NCBI GenBank assembly: GCA_900128395.1 | Contig: LT649692.1 | Coordinates: 1 to 15,889, forward strand | Reading direction: 5' to 3' | Origin: Stramenopiles sp. TOSAG23-2 | Lineage: Eukaryota > Sar | DNA: 15,889 bases | In this document: piece after piece, positions 1 to 10,427 of the stretch | Layout: the number at the start of each line of letters is the position of its first letter | Numbering within the stretch: the first letter of the stretch is position 1 | The notes under the pieces: generated by a model | The model's input: only the letters and a program-made list of their open reading frames with translations | What the model was told of the DNA's origin: nothing | Databases searched by the model: none | Position numbers and translations under genes: made by a program

Positions 1-1013
1 AACCATAAAAATGTACTTGCACTTGCAATTTGCACACGGATATGTGCCCTATCGACATCATGTCCACCTTCCACCATGCCCCATAATTTAATTTGATATT
101 CTTCCTCCGTCCTAGCAGCCAATACAGCTTCATCGACTGTTATGAAACGTTTTATAACTGCCATACCAATAGATAATGATTTACATACAGTTGTCACAGA
201 ATATAATGCACACAATTCACTATTGCTTAAATTGCGTAAAATTGTATCTAATTCATCCAAACAATTATCTGAATGTTGTGGTTTCATAATTGTTTGTGTA
301 GTACCTAATTGAATATTAAATTCATCGGACATCCAATCGATGATAGGATCCCATATTTCTCTTTGTTGTAATAATAATTCTTTTTGATCACTTTCATCTG
401 CACGAAAACATATGGTATCTGTTATTAAATATCGTTTCAATTCAACAATAACATCTTCGATACATTCAGGATATTGATCAATATATGCACATACAATCGC
501 AGTTAATGGCATAATAGAAGGTTCAATTTTTGTTTTTTGATTATCCCATTCTTGTGCAATTGCAAATGCTAGTTCCTCATTTGGTGTTTTAATAATATTT
601 TTACGTGGTGTACGTACAGGTTTATCATCTAATTGGATCAACCAAGTATTTTCATTATCATCATGCATATGTGTAGCATTTTTATAAAATTTTGTCAATC
701 CACGTATTGATTGTGCTGGTGCAACTTGTGCACCACCAAATGATTTTAAAATTTGTTGTGCAGTTTCACTATTATTAGTATCACTATTATTTAATGGTAA
801 TGTTAAATGTGAAAAAAATCTTTTATCTTTTCTAATAGATTCTTTCAATCCATTTCTTTTTAATACGTTGGTATTTTTATTATTTAATGGTAATGTTAAA
901 TGTGAAAAAAATCTTTTATCTTTTCTAATAGATTCTTTCAATCCATTTCTTTTTAATACGTTGGTATTTTTAATAATATTATTTTGTGTACGTCTTGCAA
1001 TGAATTTCAACAT
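1..1013 (-). CDS. ATP12: ATP12 family F1-ATPase assembly chaperone, 3' end cut by window edge
   Basis: I translated this frame by hand from ATG at 1013 to the window edge: 337 full codons without a stop. ATP12 (ATPAF2 in animals) is a mitochondrial matrix chaperone that holds the F1 alpha subunit until it joins the alpha/beta hexamer. The family pattern is clear: RGLTKFYKN (from residue 104), a WLIQLDDKPVRTPRK segment, EWDNQ and PSIMPLTA, TDTICFRAD (198-206), WDPIIDW (221-227), and near the end EEEYQ (303-307) then WGMVEGGHD (311-319). The acidic stretch 303-305 lies where the family has a conserved essential Glu. The last residues (IASASTFLWL) match the usual C-terminus, so only a few codons are probably missing. 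The N-terminus is basic with no early acidic residues, as expected of a matrix presequence. The frame stays open upstream to a stop at 1092-1094 but has no other ATG, which fixes the start. Residues 15-45 are repeated exactly as 46-76. Confidence 0.9.
   Translation of the reverse strand, partial: MLKFIARRTQNNIIKNTNVLKRNGLKESIRKDKRFFSHLTLPLNNKNTNVLKRNGLKESIRKDKRFFSHLTLPLNNSDTNNSETAQQILKSFGGAQVAPAQSIRGLTKFYKNATHMHDDNENTWLIQLDDKPVRTPRKNIIKTPNEELAFAIAQEWDNQKTKIEPSIMPLTAIVCAYIDQYPECIEDVIVELKRYLITDTICFRADESDQKELLLQQREIWDPIIDWMSDEFNIQLGTTQTIMKPQHSDNCLDELDTILRNLSNSELCALYSVTTVCKSLSIGMAVIKRFITVDEAVLAARTEEEYQIKLWGMVEGGHDVDRAHIRVQIASASTFLW
785..970 (-). repeat. Perfect 2 x 93-bp tandem duplication inside the ATP12 presequence
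   Basis: Bases 785-877 and 878-970 are identical, and the period continues two bases further to 972. The unit is 31 codons, so the frame is kept and residues 15-45 of the ATP12 protein recur as 46-76. The unit contains a basic stretch (LKRNGLKESIRKDKR) of the kind found in mitochondrial presequences. Zero divergence, including silent positions, means a very recent event or an assembly artefact. Confidence 0.95.
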
Positions 1014-1076
1014 GTTGGTTTTTGTTGTTGTTGGTGGTGGTGGTGGTGATGTTGGTGGTGTTGGTGTTGTTGTTGT
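1014..1076 (-). repeat. ACA/CCA triplet-rich leader directly upstream of ATP12
   Basis: Read on the ATP12 sense strand, the 63 bases before the start codon are almost only ACA and CCA triplets, an unstructured C/A-rich 5' leader with no ATG. On the plus strand the same bases are (GTT)n(GGT)n and create the appearance of short Val/Gly-rich ORFs. It is a simple-sequence tract that is probably transcribed as 5' UTR. Confidence 0.6.
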
Positions 1077-1553
1077 TAAGATATGTATTTTTTAATATTA
1101 TCAATTTGTTAATACCTGTAATGAATAATCGAATACATTTAAAAAACCCACACTTTTTTTTACTGTTTTTACCTTATTATTTGAAAATTTCAGCTCGTCT
1201 TTCGTCTTGTGGTAGAGAGGATCCGATCTAGTCTTGTGACGTTCAACCATTCAGCACGGAACATCACATCACTCCAGCACTGCCACAGCACCTGTTTATG
1301 AAAGGTGACAAATGACATATGATGTGGTGCAATATGGCATATAATAATATAATAACGACGAGGCCCGGATGATGTGACAGATATAGAATATAGATGTACA
1401 TATAGATGATATAGATACGTTACAGTATGTAGATAGATAAGATTAATATATATATATATATATATAGAACTCTCCGCCATTCCCTTGAAACAATAACATA
1501 TAGTTTAATCCTACGTTATAATATCAATTTACAAACACACACACGTACTTACC
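1077..1553. promoter_or_regulatory. Divergent intergenic region between ATP12 (-) and the 1554 ORF (+)
   Basis: No convincing coding frame is present. The central part (about 1190-1380) is less A+T-rich than its flanks and must hold both promoters. TGATGTG occurs three times within 112 bp: on the minus strand at 1265-1271 and on the plus strand at 1320-1326 and 1370-1376. A TGACGT core lies near 1238. A pure AT dinucleotide run spans 1446-1466, about 90 bp before the plus-strand start. The promoter role is inferred from the divergent gene layout; the motifs are seen directly. Confidence 0.4.
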
Positions 1554-1820
1554 ATGAAGAAAACAAAAACAAAAAAACAATCGTTTGCCAATCCATTGTA
1601 TAGAAACAGTACCGTTTCTAAAGCAGTTAAAAAATTAGAAATGACTGTAAATATGAAACAATCCAAACACAATAAAAATTTGTCCGACACTTCGCTTTCG
1701 CAAGTTGAAAGTGATGACGATGATGATAACGATGAATTGGAAAAAATGGTCCAAGAAAATATCGATATAATTGAAAAAAAGCGTCCATTAGAAAAACCAA
1801 GTTGCGAAATGGTTCCTTAA
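1554..1820 (+). CDS. Lys/Asp-rich hypothetical ORF, possibly the 5' part of a broken or spliced gene
   Basis: This is an 88-residue frame with a good start context (ACC before ATG). It begins with a very basic segment (MKKTKTKKQ), has a Lys-rich middle, an acidic run SDDDDDNDE at about residues 53-61, and a charged, probably helical segment (LEKMVQENIDIIEKKR) that could form a short coiled coil. It has no signal peptide or membrane segment. The family is not recognised. The mixed composition looks coding rather than chance, but the frame ends at 1820 while the next frame (shifted to +2) is already open from 1775. One missing base or a small intron could therefore join it to the membrane ORF that follows. 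If it is a separate gene, it would be a small nuclear or cytosolic disordered protein. Confidence 0.5.
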   Translation: MKKTKTKKQSFANPLYRNSTVSKAVKKLEMTVNMKQSKHNKNLSDTSLSQVESDDDDDNDELEKMVQENIDIIEKKRPLEKPSCEMVP

Positions 1821-1828
1821 ATGAGAAT

Positions 1829-2484
1829 ATGCTGTATAAAAAAAAAAGCAGCTTTGGTCGAATAAATGTTGGGGGTGAAAAGGCTTGGTCGTATACTTTA
1901 TCGCGTCATCTACATGAAGTTGATAAAAATATGTGGCCATTTATTTGTAGCATGGCTGTCTATGGTGTAAGTTTGGCAATATTATCATATGTGCCAGAAT
2001 ATCACAGACATCAAAAAATATTGAAAAATGTAAATGCAACATTATATAATACAAGTAATGCCGCATCACCGATTTACCATACAGATCTAATATATATGAT
2101 TAATATGGCAGAAGGGAAGTGGAAAGATGGTGGATACCAATGCTTATGTGAGAGGGTATAGGGTGTTTGATAAAAGTATTTGCACAAAAAGTTTCAATGT
2201 GTAACGAAGTCTCGATTTAATTACTACCGCTACTGGTGGTATATATAATGGGTGTTAATCCTCCATTATATATTTTTGATATTTATTTTTTTTTTATTTA
2301 CAAAATTTTTCTGTTGTATTATAATAATTTCTTTATCTTAGAGTGCTATAATATTCGCATGGTGCCAACCACAAAATTGCAATGGCCAATATTTCATTGG
2401 AGAGATCCAAAAAACATATTAACATGGCGTATATATACATATGAAATAAACGATGTATACAAAATATTGAAAGGAAGAATATAG
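1829..2484 (+). CDS. Hypothetical single-pass membrane protein, probable two-exon model (1829-2155 joined to 2344-2484)
   Basis: The first part (ATG at 1829, open from 1775, stop at 2159-2161) encodes a basic segment, then one clear hydrophobic helix (MWPFICSMAVYGVSLAILSYV, split as MWPFICSMAV and YGVSLAILSYV) followed by PEYHRHQK. The layout of a basic N-side, WPF at the membrane edge and a single helix recalls small mitochondrial inner-membrane subunits, but I cannot assign a family. The frame stops just inside a GTATAG sequence that could be a 5' splice site at 2156. Splicing to 2344, after a pyrimidine-rich run ending in TTAGAG, restores an open frame with a Trp/Pro-rich tail (MVPTTKLQWPIFHWRDP) to a TAG at 2484. 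Without splicing the protein simply ends at 2161. The 5' boundary is also uncertain because the ORF at 1554-1820 may belong to the same gene. Confidence 0.4.
2156..2343 (+). other. Putative 188-nt spliceosomal intron
   Basis: The donor is GTATAG at 2156. The acceptor region is T-rich from about 2277 and ends in tandem AGs (2340-2341 and 2342-2343). Use of the second AG joins AGG codon 2153-2155 in phase to TGC at 2344. Use of the first AG instead gives 26 more codons and a stop. The alternative GTGAGA donor at 2148 runs into a stop at once with either acceptor. This is supported only by frame and splice-site logic. Confidence 0.35.
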
Positions 2485-2624
2485 AATAAACAGAATCAGG
2501 TTTAGATATAATTGTGCGTATATAATTAATTTTGTATATGTAATCAGTTTTTTGTTTATATATTTATATACATATATACGTAATTTATGATAGTTTAATA
2601 TATTATCATTCATTATACAAATAA

Positions 2625-2667
2625 AAGAATTAGCTCAATAAATATAGAAGAATTAGCTCAATAAATA
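2625..2667. repeat. 20-bp direct repeat (period 23) carrying AATAAA, just upstream of URB1
   Basis: AAGAATTAGCTCAATAAATA occurs exactly at 2625-2644 and 2648-2667. Each copy contains AATAAA. The pair lies 3' of the 1554-2484 locus and 32 bp before the URB1 ATG, so it could supply poly(A) signals to the former and lie in the leader or promoter of the latter. The rest of 2485-2698 is AT-rich with no gene seen. Confidence 0.7.
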
Positions 2668-2698
2668 GATAGATATTTATTCATAATACTAATAAATC

Positions 2699-5600
2699 AT
2701 GAGATTAGATCAATTAACTGATGGTTTGAACTCCACGGAGCCAGAAGTTGTATGTAAAACATTACAAAACTTTCGCAATTTAATTATATTAAATTTAGCG
2801 GGAAATTTAAATGGCAGTAATACGCAAGAAGACCAGAATGGCTCAAATTTGCCAACCAGTACCTCAAATGGATTATCTAGTATATTATTATTCCGTCAAC
2901 CAATGTCTACTCCAACATCGTTGTTTTTAGAGTTTTGTACATCATCTCCGAAATTAGAGGAACTGTTTACCATTTGGCAACTTGGCAATGAAAAGGTGTG
3001 TGTTGAAATAATTGAAACTTTTGCATTAATGTTGACGATTGGACGTCATGATGCAATCGGCCAAGCAACAAAACGTATTATACGTGAAAGAATTGATGAC
3101 GGTGTAACAAATATTATTAATAAAAGTGGTTCGATTCAAGCCATACCATATATGAAATTATTTACGGCAATTACTAGGCAAGGTATGATATCAACCAGTA
3201 CATTATTATCAAAGTTAAAAGTTTCTTTTAAATCTATTTTAAAAGCTATTAGTAACTCTGGTAAAAGTAGCAGTAACAGCAATGATGGAAATAATGTAAG
3301 CAATAATAAGCAAAAACGACGATTTCGTTACAATAATACATCGGAAAGTTTAAAGTTACGATTCGAAGGTGTACGTTTTATGTTAGGTCTTTTACAATGC
3401 GGTGCTCCAGATATTCAACAGGAAATGTTAGAGCATAAAGGTTTTGTACAAACTTTAATAACAGGAATATCACAAGATCATATATTAATTGTTGAAGATA
3501 CATTATCAACTTTTGAAAAAAATGTATTGACGTCATCTAGATTATCACGATCGTTAAAAAAACGTGTATTTGGTGCCATGGTATTACGCAGTATAATTAA
3601 GCTTATTACGAAAAATTATTGTACAAATTCATTTGAAACTAGTAGTAATTATAGCAATAAAAATAAAAATCAGCAATATATTTCTGGAATTGTAGAAGGA
3701 GATGCAAATATATCGAATAGGGATACTGATAATCATAGTAATAGTAACAAGCACAATAATACTAATACTGCTAATAATAATAATAATAATAATTCAAATG
3801 CTAGGAAAAAAGCATCGTTAATAGGAATTGACTTTTTGCGAACTTTATTATGTGGAAATAATGGTAAAATATTTTTTAGTAATACTACTAATGCAAATAA
3901 CACAAAAACCAACAATATAATAAAATGCAGTCCGCTAATACACGAAGTAATTCACCAGTTATCGCCACTGCGTTTTGACAACCATCGAAAGTTAATATTA
4001 GATATATTACAAGTCCATCCGATGGCTATTGAAAAATATATATTACAATTGCCTTTTAGTATAGAACCAGCGTCAACACCGAAGTGGTATGCCGCGGTTG
4101 TATTACTGAAACAAATTTTTGAAATTGGTGAATTTATCGACTATGTGCATAAAATCAACTTTAACAATAATCAATTACAACATCAACGTATTTTAAAAAT
4201 AATTGTACCTGTTAACAATATAAAGCAAGTCATCGGACGTGGACTGCTACATAAAGATAGCAAAATATGTTTTGCATCTTTAAAATTACTTGAATCTGTT
4301 TTAAACCGTTTAGATAAGTGTCAGTCTATTTTCACTGCAAATAATAATGGCGATCATGCCAATCGTAAAAAAGAATTAAATACAAAATTGAGAGCGATGC
4401 TTCCATCATTCGGTGTTTTACAAAGCACTTTGGCAAAGCAAATGAAAAATTATATAAAAAATGACAAAGTAGCAAAAGAATCTTCTTCGAATAATGATGA
4501 TGCTAGTAACGATACTTTCACTACTGTAATATCCCTTTTAGAATGTATAAAATATTACATAAAGCTTTTCCCCGCCGCCGCAAGCGATACGCAATTTGAT
4601 GCTAGTCGTTTCATGGATGTTATAAATGTGGAAAAAGTCTGGAAGTTGTGTACTAATTCAATTTTAAATGTAATACATGAAAGTGCTAAAAACAACTTGT
4701 TTCATTGGAATAGATTTTTAAAATCAAATAATCAAATCTCACCCTTAAATAAAATTTTACAAATTTATATTTGCGAAGAGAAAAGTGCAAATGATGAGCG
4801 AAAAACAGTATTACAATATGAGGAAGAACGTATATTAGCTAAAAAGGTTATCTTTCAAAGTATCCTCTCCGTTGGTCTATTTTCTAGCAATAGCAGTGAC
4901 ATTATTAGTGGCAATGATAATATACATAATACGTATAGTGAACTTTTGAAACGTAGAGAATTGAAATTATGGCTGGAAAATATAACTACATCAATACATG
5001 TACAAATATTTGACAAGGCACTTTGCCAAATTGTGCAAAAGCCATTAAATTTCTTGCCATCATCAACGACAACTAATACAACAGCAGATCCCAAAAATAT
5101 CACTGCAATACAGTTCTCATCTTTTACAATTGCTATGCAATCGTTGCTGGTAAATTATATCACAGAAAATGGACCTCGAAAAATACCTAAAGCATATGTT
5201 AATATAGAGGAAATTGTTATCAGATATGTAATAGATGGCTTACGAAGTTTGATAAGAGTATGGCCAAGGCCATATGATGTATTTGCATTAATAAAGCTAA
5301 TATTGGTTACAGATGAAGATATTGAAATGCCGGTATACCCTTTGTCAACAATAAATACTTGCTTAGTAAATGCAGTCATATTTATGGATGTAGTTATTAA
5401 GAACTATTCATTAGCTATGCATTTGAAAACAGATAAAGATATTAACTACGATAATTACATTGCAAAAATTGCACTTATCACGCAAACATACAAAGACAAT
5501 AAAGCGTCTGTAAATGCTACAGTTTTTAATGATTTTCTTAATAATATTATTTCATCTGACGTAGTATATTCAAGTAAAGAATTAAAGAAACTGTTGGATT

Positions 5601-8600
5601 GGATAGATACGTCTGAAGAAATTGAAAATCAAGCAAATGATACTTTGTTTGATTTAAAAGCTGTTGCAACATTGTTCGAAAGTGACAACACCAATGACAT
5701 TGACAATGAAGATAATAAATTGATCAAGTTGTTGTCTTTGGTCCCAACAGATGTATTACTAATGCAACTTTTAAAATCGAAAAATAAAATTTTATCCATG
5801 TTAAATAGTAAGAAGCATAATGATTTTATCATAAATGCGTTGAAAATGCAAAATGACGGGCTTCTTTTTGACAAACAGGGAGATGATAAATCAATGTCAA
5901 ATTTATCTGCATATTGCATTTACGATGCAAGCAGAAGCAATATTTTAAATCTAATTTTTAAAAGATTTAGCTATGGAATATATGACAATATGGATTTTTT
6001 GTGGGATCTTATTAATATTGAATCTATGGCTCAAAATACTACTGGAAACGACGTCTACCTTTTTGAAGTTTTAAATTGTTTTATTGCGCATTTAAATACA
6101 CACAAAGTGCTTTTGTCGCTTACAAATAATGGAGTTATAAATATCGACAAGAGGCAAATTGATTTCATACGAAGTAGTTGCAGAATACTATCTAAATGCA
6201 GTGACCAGATAAAAAAACTAAAACTTGAAATATTTCATAAAACACAAGAAGATATATATGAATGTTTGCGCACATGCATTGAGGAGGTTGATAATACCAA
6301 AGCAAATGGCAGTGATGACAGTGAACAATTTCTGGACACTGTTGAAACAATTTCATACATGTGTGATTTAATTGAATCAAATAGTAAACTAGAATTAGCA
6401 ATGTTGCTAGTGCAAAAACTTGAACAAGCTACCATGAAAAAGCGAAAACAGATTATTTTTACTCCATTTCAACGGAAGATTTTGTCGCTTTTGATAACCG
6501 GTGCGGCAACCAATTTATCAGAATCGCAAAACATTACCGGGACATTAAAACTGTTCAAACTATGCACTACTGTCCTTTGCCAAGGCAGTGGCCGCAATGA
6601 TGATATTGATCAACATGATGCAACTGTATTAGATGAAAGTTGTTTGATTTTAACTAAATGTTTAGCATTTGTGCATACTAACGTTTTTTTAAATTATATC
6701 ACGAACGAAGTGCTTGAGTTTTTATGGAATAATTGCACAAATTTAATACGAGGAGAAATTCTCTCCATCTTAACTTCCATAACAAGTAAATTTTCGAATC
6801 AAATTATAGTTTTATTAAAAGAAAAAGTAGATGCAATTAAAAATGGGTCAAGTATTGATATTACGCATTGGTCTCCATACTTGTCAACAATATTAATATT
6901 GTTTTCGAAGGTAAATAATGATGATAATCGCAACAAAGCATATTCTGTCTTAAAAAGTGAATTGTTATGTAATATTTTGTTACAAGTATTATCAACTACT
7001 GATCCCAATATTTTAAAACAAATTAAACTTAAATCGGTCAAAACAGCTTGCTCAATCCTTCGGTTATTTTGGTGGCATTGCAATAAAGACATGGCAGAGG
7101 AGGGAAAAGTTGTTAATAATGATGAATATTCGCAACATCAAATATTACGTCAATGGTCTTTACAAATTCAAATGCTATCCAGCAACAAAAAGGCATGTGG
7201 AACACCTTTATGTCTTGCGTTTTACACTGTGTTAACAGACATAATAAATGGAAAAACTGAAATGGAAGAAAATTTTATGACTGGTGATAGTAACGATACG
7301 GAATTGCATGATGGCAATAGAAATAGTAACCTTGTATCAAATGTGATTTATACCTGTATGGGTCAACTAGTTGTATTGAGGTCTCGTGCTGAAAGTGCCA
7401 GTTTGCAAAAGAGGACCTGGATTAAATGCTTAGAAGAATGTATTGATTTCAACAATCGCATTAGCGATAGCAACAATAGTGAGAGCGAAGGAGCAGGTAG
7501 CAATGCGAAAAGTTTTTCAAATCAAGGGTTATCTAAAAAATTAGATACAATATTCCCAGCATTTGTTAAAGCATGTTTGAAATATGGGTATTTTGATAAG
7601 AAATTGATATCTATACTTAATGACGTTATCTTAATTCTGTTTGAAAATCGAGTAATATCTGCAACAAATGCTTCATTGCCTATTGTAAATATTTTCGATA
7701 TGGTGATAGGGCATAGTAAATTTCGTGAAATAGTAAATTTAAAAGATCAGACTTGGATATTTACTTTAATTTACACATTAGCAAAAATTGATATGAAAAG
7801 TTGTTTATCAAATCAACGTGTACAATTTGTGTATCCAATATTGCTAGCTGCGTATGGGGCATCATTATCTAATGTAGATAAAGCCATTGTCCGATTTTTA
7901 TTTTTGCCTTTGAAAATTAATCCAAGGACTGGAGATATAAATTCAATCGATACATTCACTTTCTTAACAGATGTACATTATGCATATGATGAAAATATCA
8001 AGATTCAAATGTCCAAAATTAGTAATTCTGAGAAGAGAACTAGTGAAAATGATAATGATGCTGATGATGGAGTATTATCCAGTTGGTTGTATCATGAAAC
8101 AAACGGTTTATCGCTAACGAAATTAAAACAAACTCTTGAAAATTTTCCAATACGACGAACTATTGATGAGATGTACTACTTTGATGGCGACTATGATAAT
8201 GATGCAAGGAACAATTCTGATTCTGTTGCACAAGCATCATTATATGATCCGTTGTATATAATCTTAACAATGAATATGGAATTGCTACAATCAAAAGAAA
8301 TTTTAAATGTTAAAAATTTATTTGGAACAAATGTGTCATTTCTTCACTTTGCAATTTTTTCGTTGTCATCGGAATCTTCGTTTGTAAGGCAACAAAGTTA
8401 CGAGTTCATATCAAAATTGTTTTCAATATTAGAAAATCATGTAAATATGTTTTCTAGTAAATTAGATTACAAAGATCCATTTCCAGAAGGGAAAGAGATA
8501 TTAACCTGTTTACGCAGCTTGAAAAACTCGATTACAGAGGAAAATGAACAATTACCTGGTATGGTATGTGCATTTATATGTGAAGGTATTAACATTTTAC

Positions 8601-9490
8601 GGCGTGTGAATCATTGTGTTTATCCTCTTATAAACAAATTTCTGCTATCACGGCCATTTTTAGATTTAACGGATGTACCGATGTATTATACATTATTTAG
8701 CAGTGGAACGCCAACATATAGAATTGAACGAATGTGGATTTTAAAAACATTATGTTTCGGAGAACGTTCACAATATGATTTGAAGTTGTTCTCAAGACGG
8801 CATGTATACAGTATGTTAATTGCACTATTTGATTCCCCTGCATCTGATCACGTGACTCGCCCCGTCATCTTGAAAATTTTTAATCGTGTACTTGCTGTTA
8901 AAGGATCTTTGAACACATTATTTCGATGTGGTTTTATCTCGTGGCTCCCAATTTTAGCATTAAAAGATCATATGAAATATTTATCTTATTCCATAGATGC
9001 TTGGTTTTTAATATTTGAGCAAATTCAAGATTATATGCTTTTTCAAAATGAAAATGACAAGGAGATAGAAGATGATGATGATAACAAGATGGATCTTTCT
9101 TCAAATGATGATGACAGTGATGAAGAAAATGATGATGGTGATTTCATGTCCAAAATTCATCATGAAGATTTTAAAATGCTACAAATAAATTTAGATTTTG
9201 CAATTACCAATATATTGTTTGAGCTAATGTCGAAAATAAAAGGTATTAGTAATAGTGAAAGTGAAGGTGCAAAATATAAAGAATTGTTAAAGAAGATATT
9301 GGATTTATCTGCTCAAAGTGCTATGTATTTAAAACCTGAATTGATAATGACGTTTAGTTATGATAAAGGAATGTTACTGGTAGATCTGTCAAAGAATAAT
9401 GAAAAGAATGAAGAATCTGACTTTGAACTATTAAAATTAACTTTAGAAAATATATGTTTGCGCCTTTCATCAAGTGCAAATCAAGATCAA

Positions 9491-9531
<41 letters not shown>

Positions 9532-10108
9532 GGCTGATGATACATTGATGAAGTTAGAATCGATCATATCATGGTCATTTGATACATATGCAGCTATGCG
9601 TGATAATTATGCTAGTATTAATAACAATAGTAACGTATCATTGACAATGTTTGGAGGAAATATGGGGAATTTTTTAAACTCATTGCCGAAACCTATGTTG
9701 AACAAAATCAATTATTCCTTACGATGTCGTCGTTCTGCTTCAAATTTTCAACATGCACTATACAATAGCAATAGCGAAGCAGATATATATTTAGATGGAT
9801 GGATCACTTCAATGAATGCATCTGAAAAAATTTTGACCGAAGTTATTGTCCCAATTACCATCATTGATGATGCTGATGAAGTTGATGGTGGAAAGAAAAT
9901 AATGAGCGGTAATAATAAGAAAAAACGTAGAATGAATGATGATGATAATAATAATAAGAAGAAGAATTCCAGCAGCAATAGCAATAATGATGATAATAAT
10001 AATAATAGTAAGAAGAAGAAGCAAAAAACAAAAGTTCCAGCTGTTACTACTCGAACTACTAGGTCAATGGTTCAAAAACGAACAAGTAAAAGGCATAAAA
10101 AGATGTAG
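2699..10108 (+). CDS. URB1: URB1/Npa1-type nucleolar pre-ribosomal-associated protein
   Basis: This single 2469-codon frame has no intron. URB1 (Npa1 in yeast) is a large alpha-helical-repeat scaffold of the earliest pre-60S particles in the nucleolus; human URB1 is of similar length (about 2270 residues). The family pattern is visible at both ends. The N-terminal domain (about 1-620) has the spaced elements FLEFCTSSPKLEELFTIWQ, a helical segment beginning LRFEGVRFMLGLLQCGAPDIQ, FLRTLLCGN, and LSPLRFDNHRKLILDILQVHP followed by a WYAAVVLLKQIF helix. The C-terminal domain contains ERMWILKTLCFGERSQYD (about 2009-2026), RRHVYSMLIALFDSP, then LFRCGFISWLPILA. The middle is helical and poorly conserved. 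Low-complexity inserts are Ser/Asn-rich at about 184-205, Asn-rich at about 341-368, acidic at about 2120-2149, and Asn13 at 2265-2277. The last 70 residues alternate Lys/Arg clusters with Asp/Asn and look like a disordered nucleolar-localisation tail. Confidence 0.88.
3773..3793 (+). repeat. (AAT)7 coding microsatellite in URB1
   Basis: Seven pure AAT codons encode Asn7 inside a wider Asn/Ser/Thr-rich insert (about residues 341-368) that separates two conserved N-terminal helical segments. Identical codons point to replication slippage rather than selection on each codon. Confidence 0.9.
9491..9529 (+). repeat. (AAT)13 coding microsatellite in URB1
   Basis: Thirteen pure AAT codons encode Asn residues 2265-2277. 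They lie between the C-terminal conserved region and the basic tail. On the other strand the same bases produce a spurious poly-Tyr ORF. Confidence 0.95.
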
Positions 10109-10427
10109 TTGATCAGAGAATTAATACAATTTCTTTTGTTGATAAACTATTATATACTCCCGTACACATTTTTATAAAACATTTATTATGATGAAGAAGT
10201 GTACGAGCTCCCAAGATCCTACGAGTACGTATTTTCAGTTTTGTAAAAATGTTAATCTAATTTTTCTTCTATATTCAGTATATATAATTGTATTATTTTA
10301 CTTTTTTTAATATAATATAAATATATATAAATATCTTTCAATTCCATCCACACATTTTAATTGGGCTTTTTTTTACAATAAATTTTAATAACGATTATTA
10401 TTGACACATATGAAAAATATCATCGTC
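10109..10427. other. Convergent intergenic region, no gene seen
   Basis: This stretch lies between the 3' ends of URB1 (+) and the small minus-strand gene. It is AT-rich with TATA runs near 10279-10332 and an AATAAA at 10378-10383. It presumably holds both 3' UTRs and poly(A) sites. No ORF or structured RNA was recognised. Confidence 0.5.

Noticed and set aside
868-1231. Plus-strand short ORFs rich in Val and Gly
   Set aside because: They are the antisense of the ATP12 presequence and of its ACA/CCA-rich leader; composition is repeat-driven.
1190-1480. Minus-strand 96-residue ORF in the divergent intergenic region
   Set aside because: It begins in the AT microsatellite (Ile/Tyr run) and shows no domain or coding-like composition; it occupies the likely promoter.
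9354-9545. Minus-strand poly-Tyr ORF
   Set aside because: It is the antisense reading of the (AAT)13 tract inside URB1.
9748-10024. Two minus-strand Leu/Ile-rich ORFs that look membrane-like
   Set aside because: They are the antisense of the Asp/Asn/Lys-rich URB1 tail, where GAT, AAT and AAG codons read as hydrophobic residues.
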